Shown here: positions 16,796 to 26,414 of the stretch, in pieces
Layout of the letters: each line of letters begins with the position of its first letter
How positions within the stretch are numbered: the first letter of the stretch is position 1
Source: a virus
Virus record (IMG/VR): IMGVR_UViG_3300025646_000125
Coordinates: 1 to 38,675 of that record
Reading direction: 5' to 3' (one strand)
DNA: 38,675 nt
Notes under the pieces: model-generated
The model's database searches: none
Seen by the model: the letters and a program-made list of their open reading frames with translations, nothing else
What the model was told of the DNA's origin: nothing
Program-made: the position numbers and the translations under genes

Positions 16796-17124
16796 AAGAC
16801 ATATTCGAAGAACTAATACAGACAATAGAGCGCAACGCTGTAGACAATAAAGCTACGATAGAGAATGTAAAACTTTGGGCTGATTCGTGGAGGAAGGAAA
16901 GGGATTTGTTTTACGACAAGACGATGCCATTAAGGAAGGTGAATGTGGTGATTGACAAAGAAGCAACCCTAAAAGACTGCATCGTAGAAGTTCACTCTAA
17001 CAAGCACTATGCAGAGTACAGGATCAAAGAGATGTTGAAAGACCAGCAATATGGATGGTATGAAATAAAAGAATTTGAAGTGTTATCTCCCGGTGCCGGA
17101 TTTGTAACCATAAATAAGCATTGA
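16792..17124 (+). CDS. Hypothetical protein, 110 aa
   Basis: MKDIFEELIQTIERNAVDNK, helical N-terminal half, then a strand-rich region (NVVIDKEATLKDCIVEVHSNKHYAEYRIKEMLKDQQYGWYEIKEFEVLSPGAGFVTINKH). No motif recognised. Coupled on both sides. Confidence 0.75.
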   Translation: MKDIFEELIQTIERNAVDNKATIENVKLWADSWRKERDLFYDKTMPLRKVNVVIDKEATLKDCIVEVHSNKHYAEYRIKEMLKDQQYGWYEIKEFEVLSPGAGFVTINKH

Positions 17125-17354
17125 TGAACTACATAATCTCATACACAGCCAGAGACAACCAAGGCAATACTTTAAAGTCTGGCAAAATGCGAGCGAGGAA
17201 CAAAGGTTCCAAGTTCGAAGCAATGGCCGGACTGGAAAAGCATTTAGAAAAAACTGTTAAAGGATTTCACAAACTAGAAGTCCACTCTTGTTACGACGAG
17301 AACAACTTCATTGATATGTTTGATGAGTTCTCAAAAGGATTCTACGGCAAATGA
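17124..17354 (+). CDS. Hypothetical protein, 76 aa
   Basis: I use the ATG at 17124, which overlaps the upstream stop as TGATG; a TTG lies one codon earlier. MNYIISYTARDNQGNTLKSG, then a helix (SKFEAMAGLEKHLEKTVKGF) and KLEVHSCYDENNFIDMFDEF. A small alpha/beta domain, similar to single-strand or DUF-type phage proteins, not assigned. Confidence 0.72.
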   Translation: MNYIISYTARDNQGNTLKSGKMRARNKGSKFEAMAGLEKHLEKTVKGFHKLEVHSCYDENNFIDMFDEFSKGFYGK

Positions 17355-17689
17355 ACATAGACAAATTCAGAACGATAGCAAAGCACTTACACGACTACCG
17401 TATCGATATACGTGACGACAAGCTGTACAGCTACGCCAGTGACGAGAACGTACTTGAGTTTTTTGAGAAGCAAGCACAAGTCGCTGGATGTACGCCGTAT
17501 GAAGTGTGGAAGATAATGGTTGCCAAGCAACTGGTGGCCGTATACAATTACATGGACGGTAAAGACATTGATCCGTCAGAACCCATGATCAATCGTTTCT
17601 CAGATCTGATGAACTACATGGAACTGGGGTACGCGCTAACAGAGAACCATGACGATACACAAACCGAGACTGAACCCTGCGGAGTTTAA
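17351..17689 (+). CDS. Hypothetical protein, 112 aa
   Basis: MNIDKFRTIAKHLHDYRIDI, all-alpha looking, with NVLEFFEKQAQVAGCTPYEVWKIMVAKQLVAVYNYMDG and a polar tail (DDTQTETEPCGV). Its last 13 codons overlap the metallophosphoesterase start. Function unknown. Confidence 0.75.
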   Translation: MNIDKFRTIAKHLHDYRIDIRDDKLYSYASDENVLEFFEKQAQVAGCTPYEVWKIMVAKQLVAVYNYMDGKDIDPSEPMINRFSDLMNYMELGYALTENHDDTQTETEPCGV

Positions 17690-18377
17690 CCGACAGCAGA
17701 GGATTAAGGATAGCAACGTTGTGGGTATCATAGCTGATACTCACTTTCCGTTTGAGCACCCCGACTATCTGGACTTCTGCAAGGACATCTTCGACGCGCA
17801 CCGAGTGGACCAAGTGGTTCAAATTGGAGATATGTTTGACTTCTACTTCCTTAGCTTTCATCCAACATCTGCGAACGCAATGAGTGGGAATGAGGAGATC
17901 AACAAGGCGATGGAGTCTAAAGAAAAATGGCAAGAGGTGTTCCCTGAAATGAAGATCCTGATCGGGAACCATGAAGCTAGATTGATGCGCCGGTACAACT
18001 ACGGACTCATCCCATCCAGATTACAAAAGACAATCAATGAGGCATTCGGGTTCCCGGATACATGGACGGTGCACCAGAATTTGGAGATCGACGGGGTGTT
18101 GTACATTCATGGACATGGGGCAAAAGGAGGTCGGGACGCGGCAATCAACAATGCCATCGCCGCAAGACAAAGCGTGGTTCAAGGACACACGCATTTATAC
18201 GGAGGTGTCAAGTACGATACTTCGTTTGGCGGTACTGTCTTTGGGTTGAACGTAGGCTGTGGAGTGGACGAAAGTCAGTATGTATTCTCCTATGCAAAGC
18301 AATCTCCACAGTCAGGCACCCTTGGGTGTGGAGTTGTGGTCGGCGGCAAAGAAGCTCATTTTTTCCCGATGATATGA
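17649..18377 (+). CDS. Metallophosphoesterase (calcineurin-like)
   Basis: A 242-residue two-metal phosphoesterase with all five motifs: D30-x-H32 (IADTHFPF), G60-D61 (IGDMFDF), G106-N-H-E (ILIGNHEA), H154-G-H (YIHGHG), and G179-H-T-H (QGHTHLYG). The substrate is uncertain: phage members can cleave DNA or RNA ends, nucleotides or phosphoproteins. It stands directly before a NinG-like recombination gene, so nucleic acid processing is the most natural guess. The ATG at 17649 is the only suitable start. Confidence 0.9.
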   Translation: MTIHKPRLNPAEFNRQQRIKDSNVVGIIADTHFPFEHPDYLDFCKDIFDAHRVDQVVQIGDMFDFYFLSFHPTSANAMSGNEEINKAMESKEKWQEVFPEMKILIGNHEARLMRRYNYGLIPSRLQKTINEAFGFPDTWTVHQNLEIDGVLYIHGHGAKGGRDAAINNAIAARQSVVQGHTHLYGGVKYDTSFGGTVFGLNVGCGVDESQYVFSYAKQSPQSGTLGCGVVVGGKEAHFFPMI

Positions 18378-18988
18378 AAGCAGGATACATAGTAGGCGAC
18401 CGGCTATACGAAACGATTTGCTACTTTGATAAGTGGTCCAAGCCAAAGTCGCGCCCTGGAAGTTGGGATCAGTCTAAATTATTGGTGCGCAACTTTGAGA
18501 CACAAGAGCAGATCGGTATTAAACTACCGTTCCGCTTGCATCCATCCACGCAATATCAAGAACTAAACGCAGAAGAATTGAAGAAGTCAAAAGAACGAAA
18601 GGCATGGGAAGTATTCTCGCTATGGGTAAAGTTAGAAGCATCAAACGACTCAGGGATCTGTGATTGTTTTACCTGCAACACTTCCGACTTTTACGACAAC
18701 ATGGACTGTGGCCACTACATAGACCGTAGGTATAAATCAACCATGTTCGACCTCATCAATAACCATCCACAATGCAAGACATGCAACAGAACCAAAGACG
18801 GCAACCTTGCAACGTACATAGAAAAACTAAGATACAAATACGGAGAAGAGGCAGTAGAAGAACTGGAAGCAAAGAAGCACCAACATCCAGACTACACATA
18901 CGAAGAGATATACCAGGAGTACAGTAAAAAATTAAAGGAATTAAAGAGGGGTCGATTTCGGCACATTTTCTTTCCAAGAGCCAAATAA
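18374..18988 (+). CDS. NinG/Rap-like recombination protein
   Basis: 204 residues from MKAGYIVGDRLYETICYFDK (ATG 18374, ATGA overlap with the previous gene). Features of the lambda NinG family: CDCFTC (96-101), the motif DCGHYIDRRYKS (111-122), and NNHPQCKTCNRTKDGN (129-144), giving a zinc-binding HNH-like core, followed by YIEKLRYKYGEEAVEEL. NinG (Rap) is a structure-specific endonuclease acting on recombination intermediates, which could here resolve branched replicated DNA before packaging. It is the last gene before the packaging block. Confidence 0.82.
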   Translation: MKAGYIVGDRLYETICYFDKWSKPKSRPGSWDQSKLLVRNFETQEQIGIKLPFRLHPSTQYQELNAEELKKSKERKAWEVFSLWVKLEASNDSGICDCFTCNTSDFYDNMDCGHYIDRRYKSTMFDLINNHPQCKTCNRTKDGNLATYIEKLRYKYGEEAVEELEAKKHQHPDYTYEEIYQEYSKKLKELKRGRFRHIFFPRAK

Positions 18989-18996
18989 GTTGTATC

Positions 18997-19557
18997 ATGC
19001 ACGAAATGATCTTTGACAAGAGAGACTTCCAGGACATGACATTCAAGGTGAATGGTGTCAAGGATGTCACAAAAGCGGAAGGAGTAAAAGATATAGACGA
19101 GTTAAAAGAACTGCCCCAGGAAACCATCAAGTATTTGGCTTATGTCTACGACTCGAACAGTCCGGTCGTTAAGCGATCCAGAGACTTGAACGAGCGTAAG
19201 GAACGAGCCGCAAAGATGGCTGGGGTTGATGGCCCTGTTTCTCTCGATGATGAAAAGGTAGTCAGTGCGATCCATGCAATGCTACGTTACCAGGGGAGTT
19301 ACGAGTGGTCATTGATTACGATGAACGAGGAAACCTTCTACGAGAACCTGAAACGGATACTTAGCCCGGTAGAGGACGACAAGGATAAGGATGAGATCAC
19401 AGCACTTGAGAAGAAGGAAAAACTTCTTGGGTTCTGTGATGAGATACATTCGAGACTGAAAGACTACAAGCGAACTTTCTACATGGGTGATGTTGAACTA
19501 CAGGAGAAATCAGATCGTATAAGGTTTTCGCCAGAAGCGATAGCCAAGCATGTATAG
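18997..19557 (+). CDS. Hypothetical protein upstream of terminase; possible small subunit
   Basis: 186 residues, helical and acidic: MHEMIFDKRDFQDMTFKVNG, a basic stretch (VVKRSRDLNERKERAAKMAG) and long helices (DDKDKDEITALEKKEKLLGFCDEIHSRLKDYKRTFY). It overlaps the large terminase start by 8 bp. By position it could be the small terminase subunit, but I see no clear HTH, so the call is from synteny only. A motif GATTTCGGCACATTTTC precedes it (18954-18970) and recurs before the scaffold gene. Confidence 0.7.
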   Translation: MHEMIFDKRDFQDMTFKVNGVKDVTKAEGVKDIDELKELPQETIKYLAYVYDSNSPVVKRSRDLNERKERAAKMAGVDGPVSLDDEKVVSAIHAMLRYQGSYEWSLITMNEETFYENLKRILSPVEDDKDKDEITALEKKEKLLGFCDEIHSRLKDYKRTFYMGDVELQEKSDRIRFSPEAIAKHV

Positions 19558-21568
19558 AAAGTTTAAAGGAGGATCGACAGAAACGATACAGGGATTAAAG
19601 GTAAACATACCACCAGTTGGATATGTGTGGAATCCGATCACGCAGGAGCTTGAGCATCGTGGGGTTTTATCCAGGAGTAACGTAAAGAAGGAGCAGTACT
19701 GGGAGAGGATGTCGTTACCCGAAGATTGGAGCGACCTCCGTAAAGAAGAAGAAAGGAGACAGAAGCTAGATCCAGAGTACTACGATCCTGTGCTTGAATC
19801 GGTAAGACGACAAGCGTGGGATCGGCGATTATGCGGATGCTGGTTCAAGAACAATGGTAAGCCGGTGTATGTATCTCCGCTGCATTGTTTCTACCTTGAC
19901 TGGATCTATATTGCTGCGGAAGGGAATGGCGGTTATCCGAGCTTCTACGACAGTGATCGAAAGTTCTTTTATTTTTTGGAGTACTCTATTAATGACCCAA
20001 GGAGTCTGGGTGTTCTTCTAGTCACAAAGAGAAGATCTGGCAAGACCGCCAAAAGTGTAGCGTTCTTACTAGACTTGGCGACCAGAGCACTGGAAGTGAA
20101 TGCTGGTATTCAAAGCAAGACTGAGGAGGATGCGAAGAAGACGGTGTGGAGAGATGGAGTAATGAGGGCATTTAAAAAGCTACCAGACTTTTTCAAACCA
20201 ACATACGACCTAAGTGGTGGACGAGAACCAAAGTCGGAACTAAGGTTTGTCAATACTCCGTACCGAGGGAGTAAGAAGCAGGACAAGAAGCCGGAACTAG
20301 GAGGTACGTTAGACTGGAGATCTAGCAAAGACGTTGCTTATGACGGTCAGAAATTACAACGTTATGTTGGAGATGAAATCTTTAAAACAAAAGATGTTGA
20401 CATACGAGAGAGGCACCGTGTAGTTAGACTTTGCTGTACAGACGATAATGGCAACTTCATAGGCAAAGTTCTTAACACTTCAACTGTAGAGGAGATTGAG
20501 GGAGCTATTGATGATTACATAAAATTCTGGGAAGACTCTAATCCAGAGGATCGGAATGAAGTAACTGGAAGAACGAAAACTGGATTGTATAGATACTTCC
20601 TTAGAAGCGATGAAGCCAGGAATAGGGATCGGTACGGATACTGTGACACAGAAAAGAACCGAGATTTTATCCTGGCCGAAAGGGAAAGTTATAAAGATGA
20701 CTTGACCGAATACTACAGCTACGTGAGAAAAGAGCCACTAACTATGGAAGAGGCTTTCAGGGTTAGTGGACGGGATTCTTTGTTTGACTCCTTTGCTTTA
20801 AATCACCGGCTGGATGAATTGTCATGGCAGGACAACTTGTACGACATCGGAAACTTTGTTTGGAAAGACGGAATGAAAGATACGGCAGTTGTTTGGCAAC
20901 CAACCAAGAAGGGACGCTTCAAGGTTAGGTTGCTATACGAGTCTACTGAAGGAGTGATAAACGCTAAAAAAGTTGGCGCGTCCTACTACCCAAACCAGAA
21001 GACAAAATTTGTTATGGGTGTTGACCCGTTCGATCACAATGTCACGGTAGACAACAGGCGATCAGATGGATCAGGGTACATATTCAGAAAGTTCGATCCA
21101 TCGGACGAGTTAAGCTACTCCCCAGTCATGGAGTACATTCATCGCCCTAAGATGGCGAGGATATTTTACGAGGACATGCTGAAAGCAGCAGCGTACTACG
21201 GATCGCCAATACTATTTGAAAACAATAAACCAGGCATGGAATCCTACTTTGACGCTAGAGGGTACAAGGGATTCCTGATAACGCTGCCTGGAAGAAAGGC
21301 TCCTGGTATTCCGGGTTCTCAGCAGACACATCAGATGTTGGCCGAGCACCTGGAAGAATACATATTGGAGCACGTAAATAAGATATACTTTCCTGAGCTA
21401 CTAAAAGACTTAATCAATTTTGACATTAGCAATACAACAAAATCGGATGCTACGATGGCATTCGGATATGCGTTAATAGCAGACAAGAAGATGTTCATTA
21501 GGTCTGCAACGACCATAGAAAAATCAGGAGGCTTAGAAAGTCTCTTTAAGCGACGAAGAACCAGATGA
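19550..21568 (+). CDS. terL: Terminase large subunit
   Basis: 672 residues. ATPase domain: Walker A TKRRSGKT (159-166) after SDRKFFYFLEY, and the Walker B-like RYVGDEIF (271-278, acidic pair D275-E276). The nuclease domain begins about 485 with KFVMGVDPFDHN (D492) and contains ENNKPGMESYF and NTTKSDATMAFGYALIADK as later acidic sites. The protein packages DNA into the prohead with portal and uses an RNase H-like nuclease to cut it. Length and the HxFYLDWIYIA segment fit large terminases of Bacteroidota podoviruses including crAss-like phages, from memory. Overlaps portal by ATGA. Confidence 0.95.
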   Translation: MYRKFKGGSTETIQGLKVNIPPVGYVWNPITQELEHRGVLSRSNVKKEQYWERMSLPEDWSDLRKEEERRQKLDPEYYDPVLESVRRQAWDRRLCGCWFKNNGKPVYVSPLHCFYLDWIYIAAEGNGGYPSFYDSDRKFFYFLEYSINDPRSLGVLLVTKRRSGKTAKSVAFLLDLATRALEVNAGIQSKTEEDAKKTVWRDGVMRAFKKLPDFFKPTYDLSGGREPKSELRFVNTPYRGSKKQDKKPELGGTLDWRSSKDVAYDGQKLQRYVGDEIFKTKDVDIRERHRVVRLCCTDDNGNFIGKVLNTSTVEEIEGAIDDYIKFWEDSNPEDRNEVTGRTKTGLYRYFLRSDEARNRDRYGYCDTEKNRDFILAERESYKDDLTEYYSYVRKEPLTMEEAFRVSGRDSLFDSFALNHRLDELSWQDNLYDIGNFVWKDGMKDTAVVWQPTKKGRFKVRLLYESTEGVINAKKVGASYYPNQKTKFVMGVDPFDHNVTVDNRRSDGSGYIFRKFDPSDELSYSPVMEYIHRPKMARIFYEDMLKAAAYYGSPILFENNKPGMESYFDARGYKGFLITLPGRKAPGIPGSQQTHQMLAEHLEEYILEHVNKIYFPELLKDLINFDISNTTKSDATMAFGYALIADKKMFIRSATTIEKSGGLESLFKRRRTR

Positions 21569-23838
21569 AAAAAACTTACGACGAGACAACCTTCCCGTCA
21601 CATTTGATCGATCCGAAACGGAAAGACAAGGAATGGATACTCCAGTACTGTAAAGCAGTATGGACGACTTTCAATAAATACTCCTTTGGATCTTTCTATG
21701 ATAAGCGGCGCAAGTATGCAGAGATAATGGACTATGCTCAGGGAAAGCAAAGTATTAATGGATACAAGCCGCTGATGGGTATCGACGAGAAAGACGATAC
21801 TTCCTGGCTGAACATCAACTGGGATGTACTACCCATCTTCCCGAAGTTCCGTAGGCTTGCAATGAGCCGACTAAAGAAAATGGACTTCAATGTTAATGCC
21901 ACTCCAATAGATCCTCTCGCTCAGTCTGAGATTGAAGAGGTTTTCCAAGACAAGAAAGCAAGGCTTAAAGTAAGACAAGAGATCGAGAAGGTCGCCCCAG
22001 GATTATCCGAGATGACTCCTGTCGCCAAGAGAGAAGATGATCCAGCCGACTACGAAGAACTGGAGTTGCAGCGTATGTACACATACAAGCACCAGATGGC
22101 TGTTGAGATGGAGCAGTGGATCAACCTGGTGCTTGAGCAAAACAACTACAAAAATATCCGCAAGAACGTAAAGCAAACTCTGTTCGACTATGGTATCGGA
22201 GGCTACAAAGAATATGTAGACTCTAACGGAGCGATCAAAGTTCGGCAGGTAGACCCCACCAATATCGTAATCAGCCGTTGCAACCGTGACGACTTCACGG
22301 ACCTGCAATACATAGGGGAGGTGCTAGAGCTGAGTATCTCTGACCTGAAGCAATGGGCTGGTGATCAGTTCTCGGAGAAGCAATACGAGGACATTGCCAA
22401 TAACGTGGCCGGTCGTCACGGCAAAAACAGCATCCGTCCATTCCACTCCAACTTTTCAAGGGGATACGATGACGTAAAGGTTAGGATTATCGACCTGGAG
22501 TTTTTCTCGGTAAACGAGATGGTCCACCAAACTGGTTACGACAAACGCGGCAATAAGCGCGTAAGCCGAACCAAGTACGGAAAGGCAAATATGACCAACT
22601 CGAAGTATGAATACAACCGTACAGCGTACAAGGTACTGTACAAGGCTTGCTGGATTGAAGGAACAGACTACCTGTTCAATTACGGCCTATGTACGGACAT
22701 GAAGCGAGCAAAATCAAAGTTGATGGATACTACTTCCAGTTACCATATTGGCGCGATTGACTTTTATGACATGCGTGTGGTTGGTATTACTGAGCAGTGC
22801 ATCCCGGTAATCGACGAACTACAGATAGCCTGGTACAAGTTGCAGCAAACTATTGCTGAGGCACGGCCCAAGGGTATTGCAATTGAAATTGGCGCGTTGG
22901 AAGATGTCGCACTAGGCAAAGGAGGAACAACGCTATCTCCTGCATCCATCCTTGATCTATACTATCAGAAGGGTACGCTCGTATATAGGAAGATGGACCC
23001 AGCAGGTAATATGACTAACTACAAACCAATCGAGGAACTGACTGGCGGGGTAGGGGATGAAGTCATCCGTTGGTCGCAAACAATTGAGTTCCTTATCAAT
23101 AAGCTTAGGGACATCACCGGCCTTAATGAGTTCACGGACGGATCTACGCCCGACAGCAGGACTTTGACCACCGTCGCAAACATGGCCAATGAAGGCACTA
23201 ACAACTCTCTATACGCTGTGGTAGATATGGAGCGCAACATCTTCGAAAGGCTATGTGACTCGCTGGCTCAAAGAATCCAATTAATCTCCAAGAAAGGATC
23301 TGCCCCTGGCTACAGACAAGCCCTTGGTAAAGCGTCGGTTGACTTTATGAAGATGAACCCCAACATCTCAATTCATGAATTTGGAATCAAGATCGAAGAC
23401 AAACCAACAGACCAGGAAAGAGAACGGCTACGCCAACAGGCAGAGGCTATGGCCGGTCAAGACCTGCTAGACTTTGAAGATCTGATGATCATTCAGAGCA
23501 TGGAGTCTTTCAAGGTCGCCCAACTACTATTGGCGTATAAGATCAAGCGAAGAAAGAAAGAAAAGCAGGAAGAGTCGATGATGCTGCAACAGGCGAACGC
23601 ACAGGCACAGCAACAGTCGGCAATGGTAGCAGAGGAAGAAAAGAGAAAGACGCTGCAATTAGAGTACGACCTGAAGCTAAGGAACCTGCAAGCAGAGATT
23701 GAGGGCAGACTGCAAGAGGCTGGTATCGATGCCGAGTCTAGAATCCAGGTAGCAGACATCTCGGCAGAAGCAAGGGTAAGTGAAAAGGTTATCTCAGCAG
23801 AAAGTAAGGAATACATCGAGGAACGAAAGGGCGATTGA
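21565..23838 (+). CDS. Portal protein
   Basis: 757 residues, second in the packaging block. The N-terminal part holds helices and the conserved WLNINWDVLPIFPKFRR segment; a central region has alternating strands with DPTNIVISRCNRDDFTD. The tail from about 650 is a long coiled coil (MMLQQANAQAQQQSAMVAEE and on to AEARVSEKVISAES). Dodecamer gateway of the capsid, binding terminase and scaffold. Identified from position, size and layout. Confidence 0.88.
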   Translation: MKKTYDETTFPSHLIDPKRKDKEWILQYCKAVWTTFNKYSFGSFYDKRRKYAEIMDYAQGKQSINGYKPLMGIDEKDDTSWLNINWDVLPIFPKFRRLAMSRLKKMDFNVNATPIDPLAQSEIEEVFQDKKARLKVRQEIEKVAPGLSEMTPVAKREDDPADYEELELQRMYTYKHQMAVEMEQWINLVLEQNNYKNIRKNVKQTLFDYGIGGYKEYVDSNGAIKVRQVDPTNIVISRCNRDDFTDLQYIGEVLELSISDLKQWAGDQFSEKQYEDIANNVAGRHGKNSIRPFHSNFSRGYDDVKVRIIDLEFFSVNEMVHQTGYDKRGNKRVSRTKYGKANMTNSKYEYNRTAYKVLYKACWIEGTDYLFNYGLCTDMKRAKSKLMDTTSSYHIGAIDFYDMRVVGITEQCIPVIDELQIAWYKLQQTIAEARPKGIAIEIGALEDVALGKGGTTLSPASILDLYYQKGTLVYRKMDPAGNMTNYKPIEELTGGVGDEVIRWSQTIEFLINKLRDITGLNEFTDGSTPDSRTLTTVANMANEGTNNSLYAVVDMERNIFERLCDSLAQRIQLISKKGSAPGYRQALGKASVDFMKMNPNISIHEFGIKIEDKPTDQERERLRQQAEAMAGQDLLDFEDLMIIQSMESFKVAQLLLAYKIKRRKKEKQEESMMLQQANAQAQQQSAMVAEEEKRKTLQLEYDLKLRNLQAEIEGRLQEAGIDAESRIQVADISAEARVSEKVISAESKEYIEERKGD

Positions 23839-23901
23839 TTTCGGCCTATTTTACAATAAACAGAATGTTTTAACATAATTTTGAAAAAAACAAACCAAGC
23901 T

Positions 23902-24972
23902 ATGGCATTTATAGATTTAGTTAAGAAAGCAGTAACAGGAGATCAAGTAGAAACTCCGGCAACAGAGCCGGAACAACAAGCAGTAGTTGAGCAACCAGTG
24001 GCAGAAGAGACAGAAGCGGCGACTACTCCAGTCGAGGAGACAGCACCACTTGAGCAGGTAGAGGCACCACCTGTTGACCTTGCGACGACCGTAAGCAACT
24101 TAACAAAAAACAAGTTCCAATCAATAGAGGACTTGTACACTAAATACCAGGAACTTGAAAGCAAGACTCCTGAGCCAGAATTTCCTGATGAATGGAGTAG
24201 AGGTCTTTTCGAGAGGATAAAGGCCGGTCACGATATTACCCCGTACCTGGAAGCTAAGACAGTCAACTTAAAGGAGATGACTCCTGAGCAGTTGTTCCGC
24301 AAAAAGCTGAAGGATGAGTACGGCGTATCAGGGAAAGATCTTGAAAGACTTTACAAAGACGAAGTAATTGATAAGTACAAACTCGATCCAGAGTCCTACG
24401 AAGAAGATGAAATATCTGTGGGTAAACTCAGAATGGCAAAAGCCGCCGAAGCGATCCGAAGTGAGTACGAAGAGAAATTGAAGCCATATCTACAGCCAGG
24501 GCCGCTAAAACAGGAAAGCGAAACGCAAGAATCTCCGAAGCCAGAGGGTCCGACTGAAGAAGAAATCATGGCGCAATTCAAAGAGTTTGAGCAAAAACTC
24601 AAGACGAGTCCGCATACGAAAGAACTTCTTGAGAAGAAAACTTTCATTATCCCGACAGTCGATGATGAGAAGTTTAACCTTGAAGTTGAAAGTCCCGAAG
24701 AACTCGTTGACATGGCCGTGAATAGCCAGAAGTTTTTTGAACTCTTCAATACAGAGAATGGTCCTGACCTTCAAAGATTTTACCAGGTCGCCTCGTTTGC
24801 GCGTGACCCAGACAAGTTCATCAAACTGTTGGTCGCTCACGGCAAAGAATTGGGCCAGGCTAAAGTATTGAAAGAGATTGAGAATCCTTCTCAGACGCAT
24901 TCAGGCCCGACAAGTAAACAATACGAAGACCCGTTTCACAAGCTATTCGCCACAAAACTAAACAAGGGCTAG
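23902..24972 (+). CDS. Scaffold-like protein
   Basis: I start it at MAFIDLVKKAVTGDQVETPA (ATG 23902); a TTG at 23881 lies further upstream. 356 residues: an acidic, Pro/Glu/Gln-rich N-terminus (about 20-75), then helical segments with FRKKLKDEYGVSGKDLERLYKDEVIDKYK, a disordered stretch (QETQESPKPEGPTEEE) and a helical C-terminus. Position between portal and major capsid protein and its low-complexity charge fit a scaffold. No protease motif is seen. A -7 box TAATTTTG lies at 23876. Confidence 0.75.
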   Translation: MAFIDLVKKAVTGDQVETPATEPEQQAVVEQPVAEETEAATTPVEETAPLEQVEAPPVDLATTVSNLTKNKFQSIEDLYTKYQELESKTPEPEFPDEWSRGLFERIKAGHDITPYLEAKTVNLKEMTPEQLFRKKLKDEYGVSGKDLERLYKDEVIDKYKLDPESYEEDEISVGKLRMAKAAEAIRSEYEEKLKPYLQPGPLKQESETQESPKPEGPTEEEIMAQFKEFEQKLKTSPHTKELLEKKTFIIPTVDDEKFNLEVESPEELVDMAVNSQKFFELFNTENGPDLQRFYQVASFARDPDKFIKLLVAHGKELGQAKVLKEIENPSQTHSGPTSKQYEDPFHKLFATKLNKG

Positions 24973-24999
24973 ATGTGAAACTAAAAACCAAATGAAACA

Positions 25000-26346
25000 A
25001 TGGCACTAGGAACAATCAATAAGACCTATGTAAGCACGATCCCTTTCCTGGATCAGCGTGAAATTCTGAACGAAGCTCTGAATATCACCAATGAAGAACT
25101 GCATTTTCTGGACGTAATGGAACTTACGAACCGGATGGTTGAGACAGGCAATGTAACGTACCATCACTTTACCAACCAGGAGTTGTACGCAACCGAAACC
25201 ATCAAGACTGGTTCCAGCGTAACCGACAACTCTGGTGGATCTGGCCAAGGCGACATCACGTTTGTTGCAACGAGCGCAAACGGAACGACCAAGATCCGTA
25301 TCGGTGATACCCTTATGTTCCCCAGCGGATACGCCGGGTACGTATATGATAAGACCGCTGATGCAGGTGGCGACCAGATTGACGTAAAAGCAGTGTTGAG
25401 CACGGTAACGACCGCCAACCTAGCAGCCGCAGCCGACCAAGTAGTTGCTACGTTCGGTCAGGCATCCGGCGAAGGTTCCGGTTCTCCCGAAGCTGTACGG
25501 TACAGTCTTGATAAAGACTTCAACCAGGTGCAGATCTTCAAGAACAAGGCGGTCATCACCGACATCGAATCCCTGAACAAGATCGAGGTTAACTTCGAGG
25601 GCAAGCCGTACTATATGTATAAGGCAGTACACGACTCGCTGATGCGTTTCCGTGGTGACATCGCCTTTACGATGGTAATCGGCCAGATCTCCGACGAGAA
25701 CTTCACCAGCGCATCGCCTAAGCTTACCGACACGGGTGGTAACGCAGTACAGACTACCAAGGGTGTAGATCAGTATATCGCTGACAGCGGTGTGAATCTG
25801 ACCGGCGTAACCGTCAACTTGGCTCACTACGCAACGCTGACTCGTTCATTGAACGCCCGTCGATGCCCTGACACTTACTACCTGTTCGTAGGTACGGAGA
25901 TGAACATCGCCCATGACGACATGCTGACAGGTCTGAATACGGCACTGACCAGCAATGGCCGCATCAAGATGGGTGAAGGTTCTGAGTTGATGCTGGGTAT
26001 TGACACGTTCAAGCTGTATGGCCGCACGTACAAGAAAATCCACATGCCGATGCTTGACCACCAGAACGTGATCAACTTCACCGGCTCTGCTGGATACCAC
26101 AAGAAAGCCTATTACCTGCCGGAAGGTCAGATCAAGACTCACGGACCTGGTGGTGGAATGGTTGATCGCTTCCGTTGCCGCTACATGAATAACGGTGATA
26201 CCGACAGCCGATACACTGAGAGATTGACGGGTGGTCTTGCGCCGATCCCGACTGACGATACCGACCTGCTGAATGTAACCCACAAGGCCATCATGGGTCT
26301 TGAAGTCCTGGGTGCATACCAGTGTGCGTCTACGAAACTGTCCTAA
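25000..26346 (+). CDS. Major capsid protein
   Basis: 448 residues, following the scaffold in the usual order. N-terminal helical region (MALGTINKTYVSTIPFLDQR, ILNEALNITNEELHFLDVMEL), then a beta-rich domain (ITFVATSANGTTKIRIGDTLMFPSGYAGYVY) and a long axial-like region. Codon use is enriched for highly expressed type codons (CTG, AAC, GGT, CGT) compared with the small genes. Fold presumed HK97-like. A strong hairpin follows at 26360. Confidence 0.9.
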   Translation: MALGTINKTYVSTIPFLDQREILNEALNITNEELHFLDVMELTNRMVETGNVTYHHFTNQELYATETIKTGSSVTDNSGGSGQGDITFVATSANGTTKIRIGDTLMFPSGYAGYVYDKTADAGGDQIDVKAVLSTVTTANLAAAADQVVATFGQASGEGSGSPEAVRYSLDKDFNQVQIFKNKAVITDIESLNKIEVNFEGKPYYMYKAVHDSLMRFRGDIAFTMVIGQISDENFTSASPKLTDTGGNAVQTTKGVDQYIADSGVNLTGVTVNLAHYATLTRSLNARRCPDTYYLFVGTEMNIAHDDMLTGLNTALTSNGRIKMGEGSELMLGIDTFKLYGRTYKKIHMPMLDHQNVINFTGSAGYHKKAYYLPEGQIKTHGPGGGMVDRFRCRYMNNGDTDSRYTERLTGGLAPIPTDDTDLLNVTHKAIMGLEVLGAYQCASTKLS

Positions 26347-26359
26347 TCAGACAGCCAAT

Positions 26360-26386
26360 GGGGAGTCTCCTTTTCGGAGGCTTCCC
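26360..26386 (+). terminator. Hairpin after the major capsid gene
   Basis: GGGGAGTCTCC pairs with GGAGGCTTCCC (11 pairs with G-U/T) around TTTTC. The following TATTATATAATAACC lacks a clean U-run, so it may stabilise the capsid mRNA or act as a partial terminator. Confidence 0.65.
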
Positions 26387-26414
26387 TATTATATAATAAC
26401 CAAGCTATTACACA

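Noticed and set aside
18997-19557. Firm annotation as small terminase subunit
   Set aside because: Only gene order supports it; there is no visible HTH or known TerS signature.
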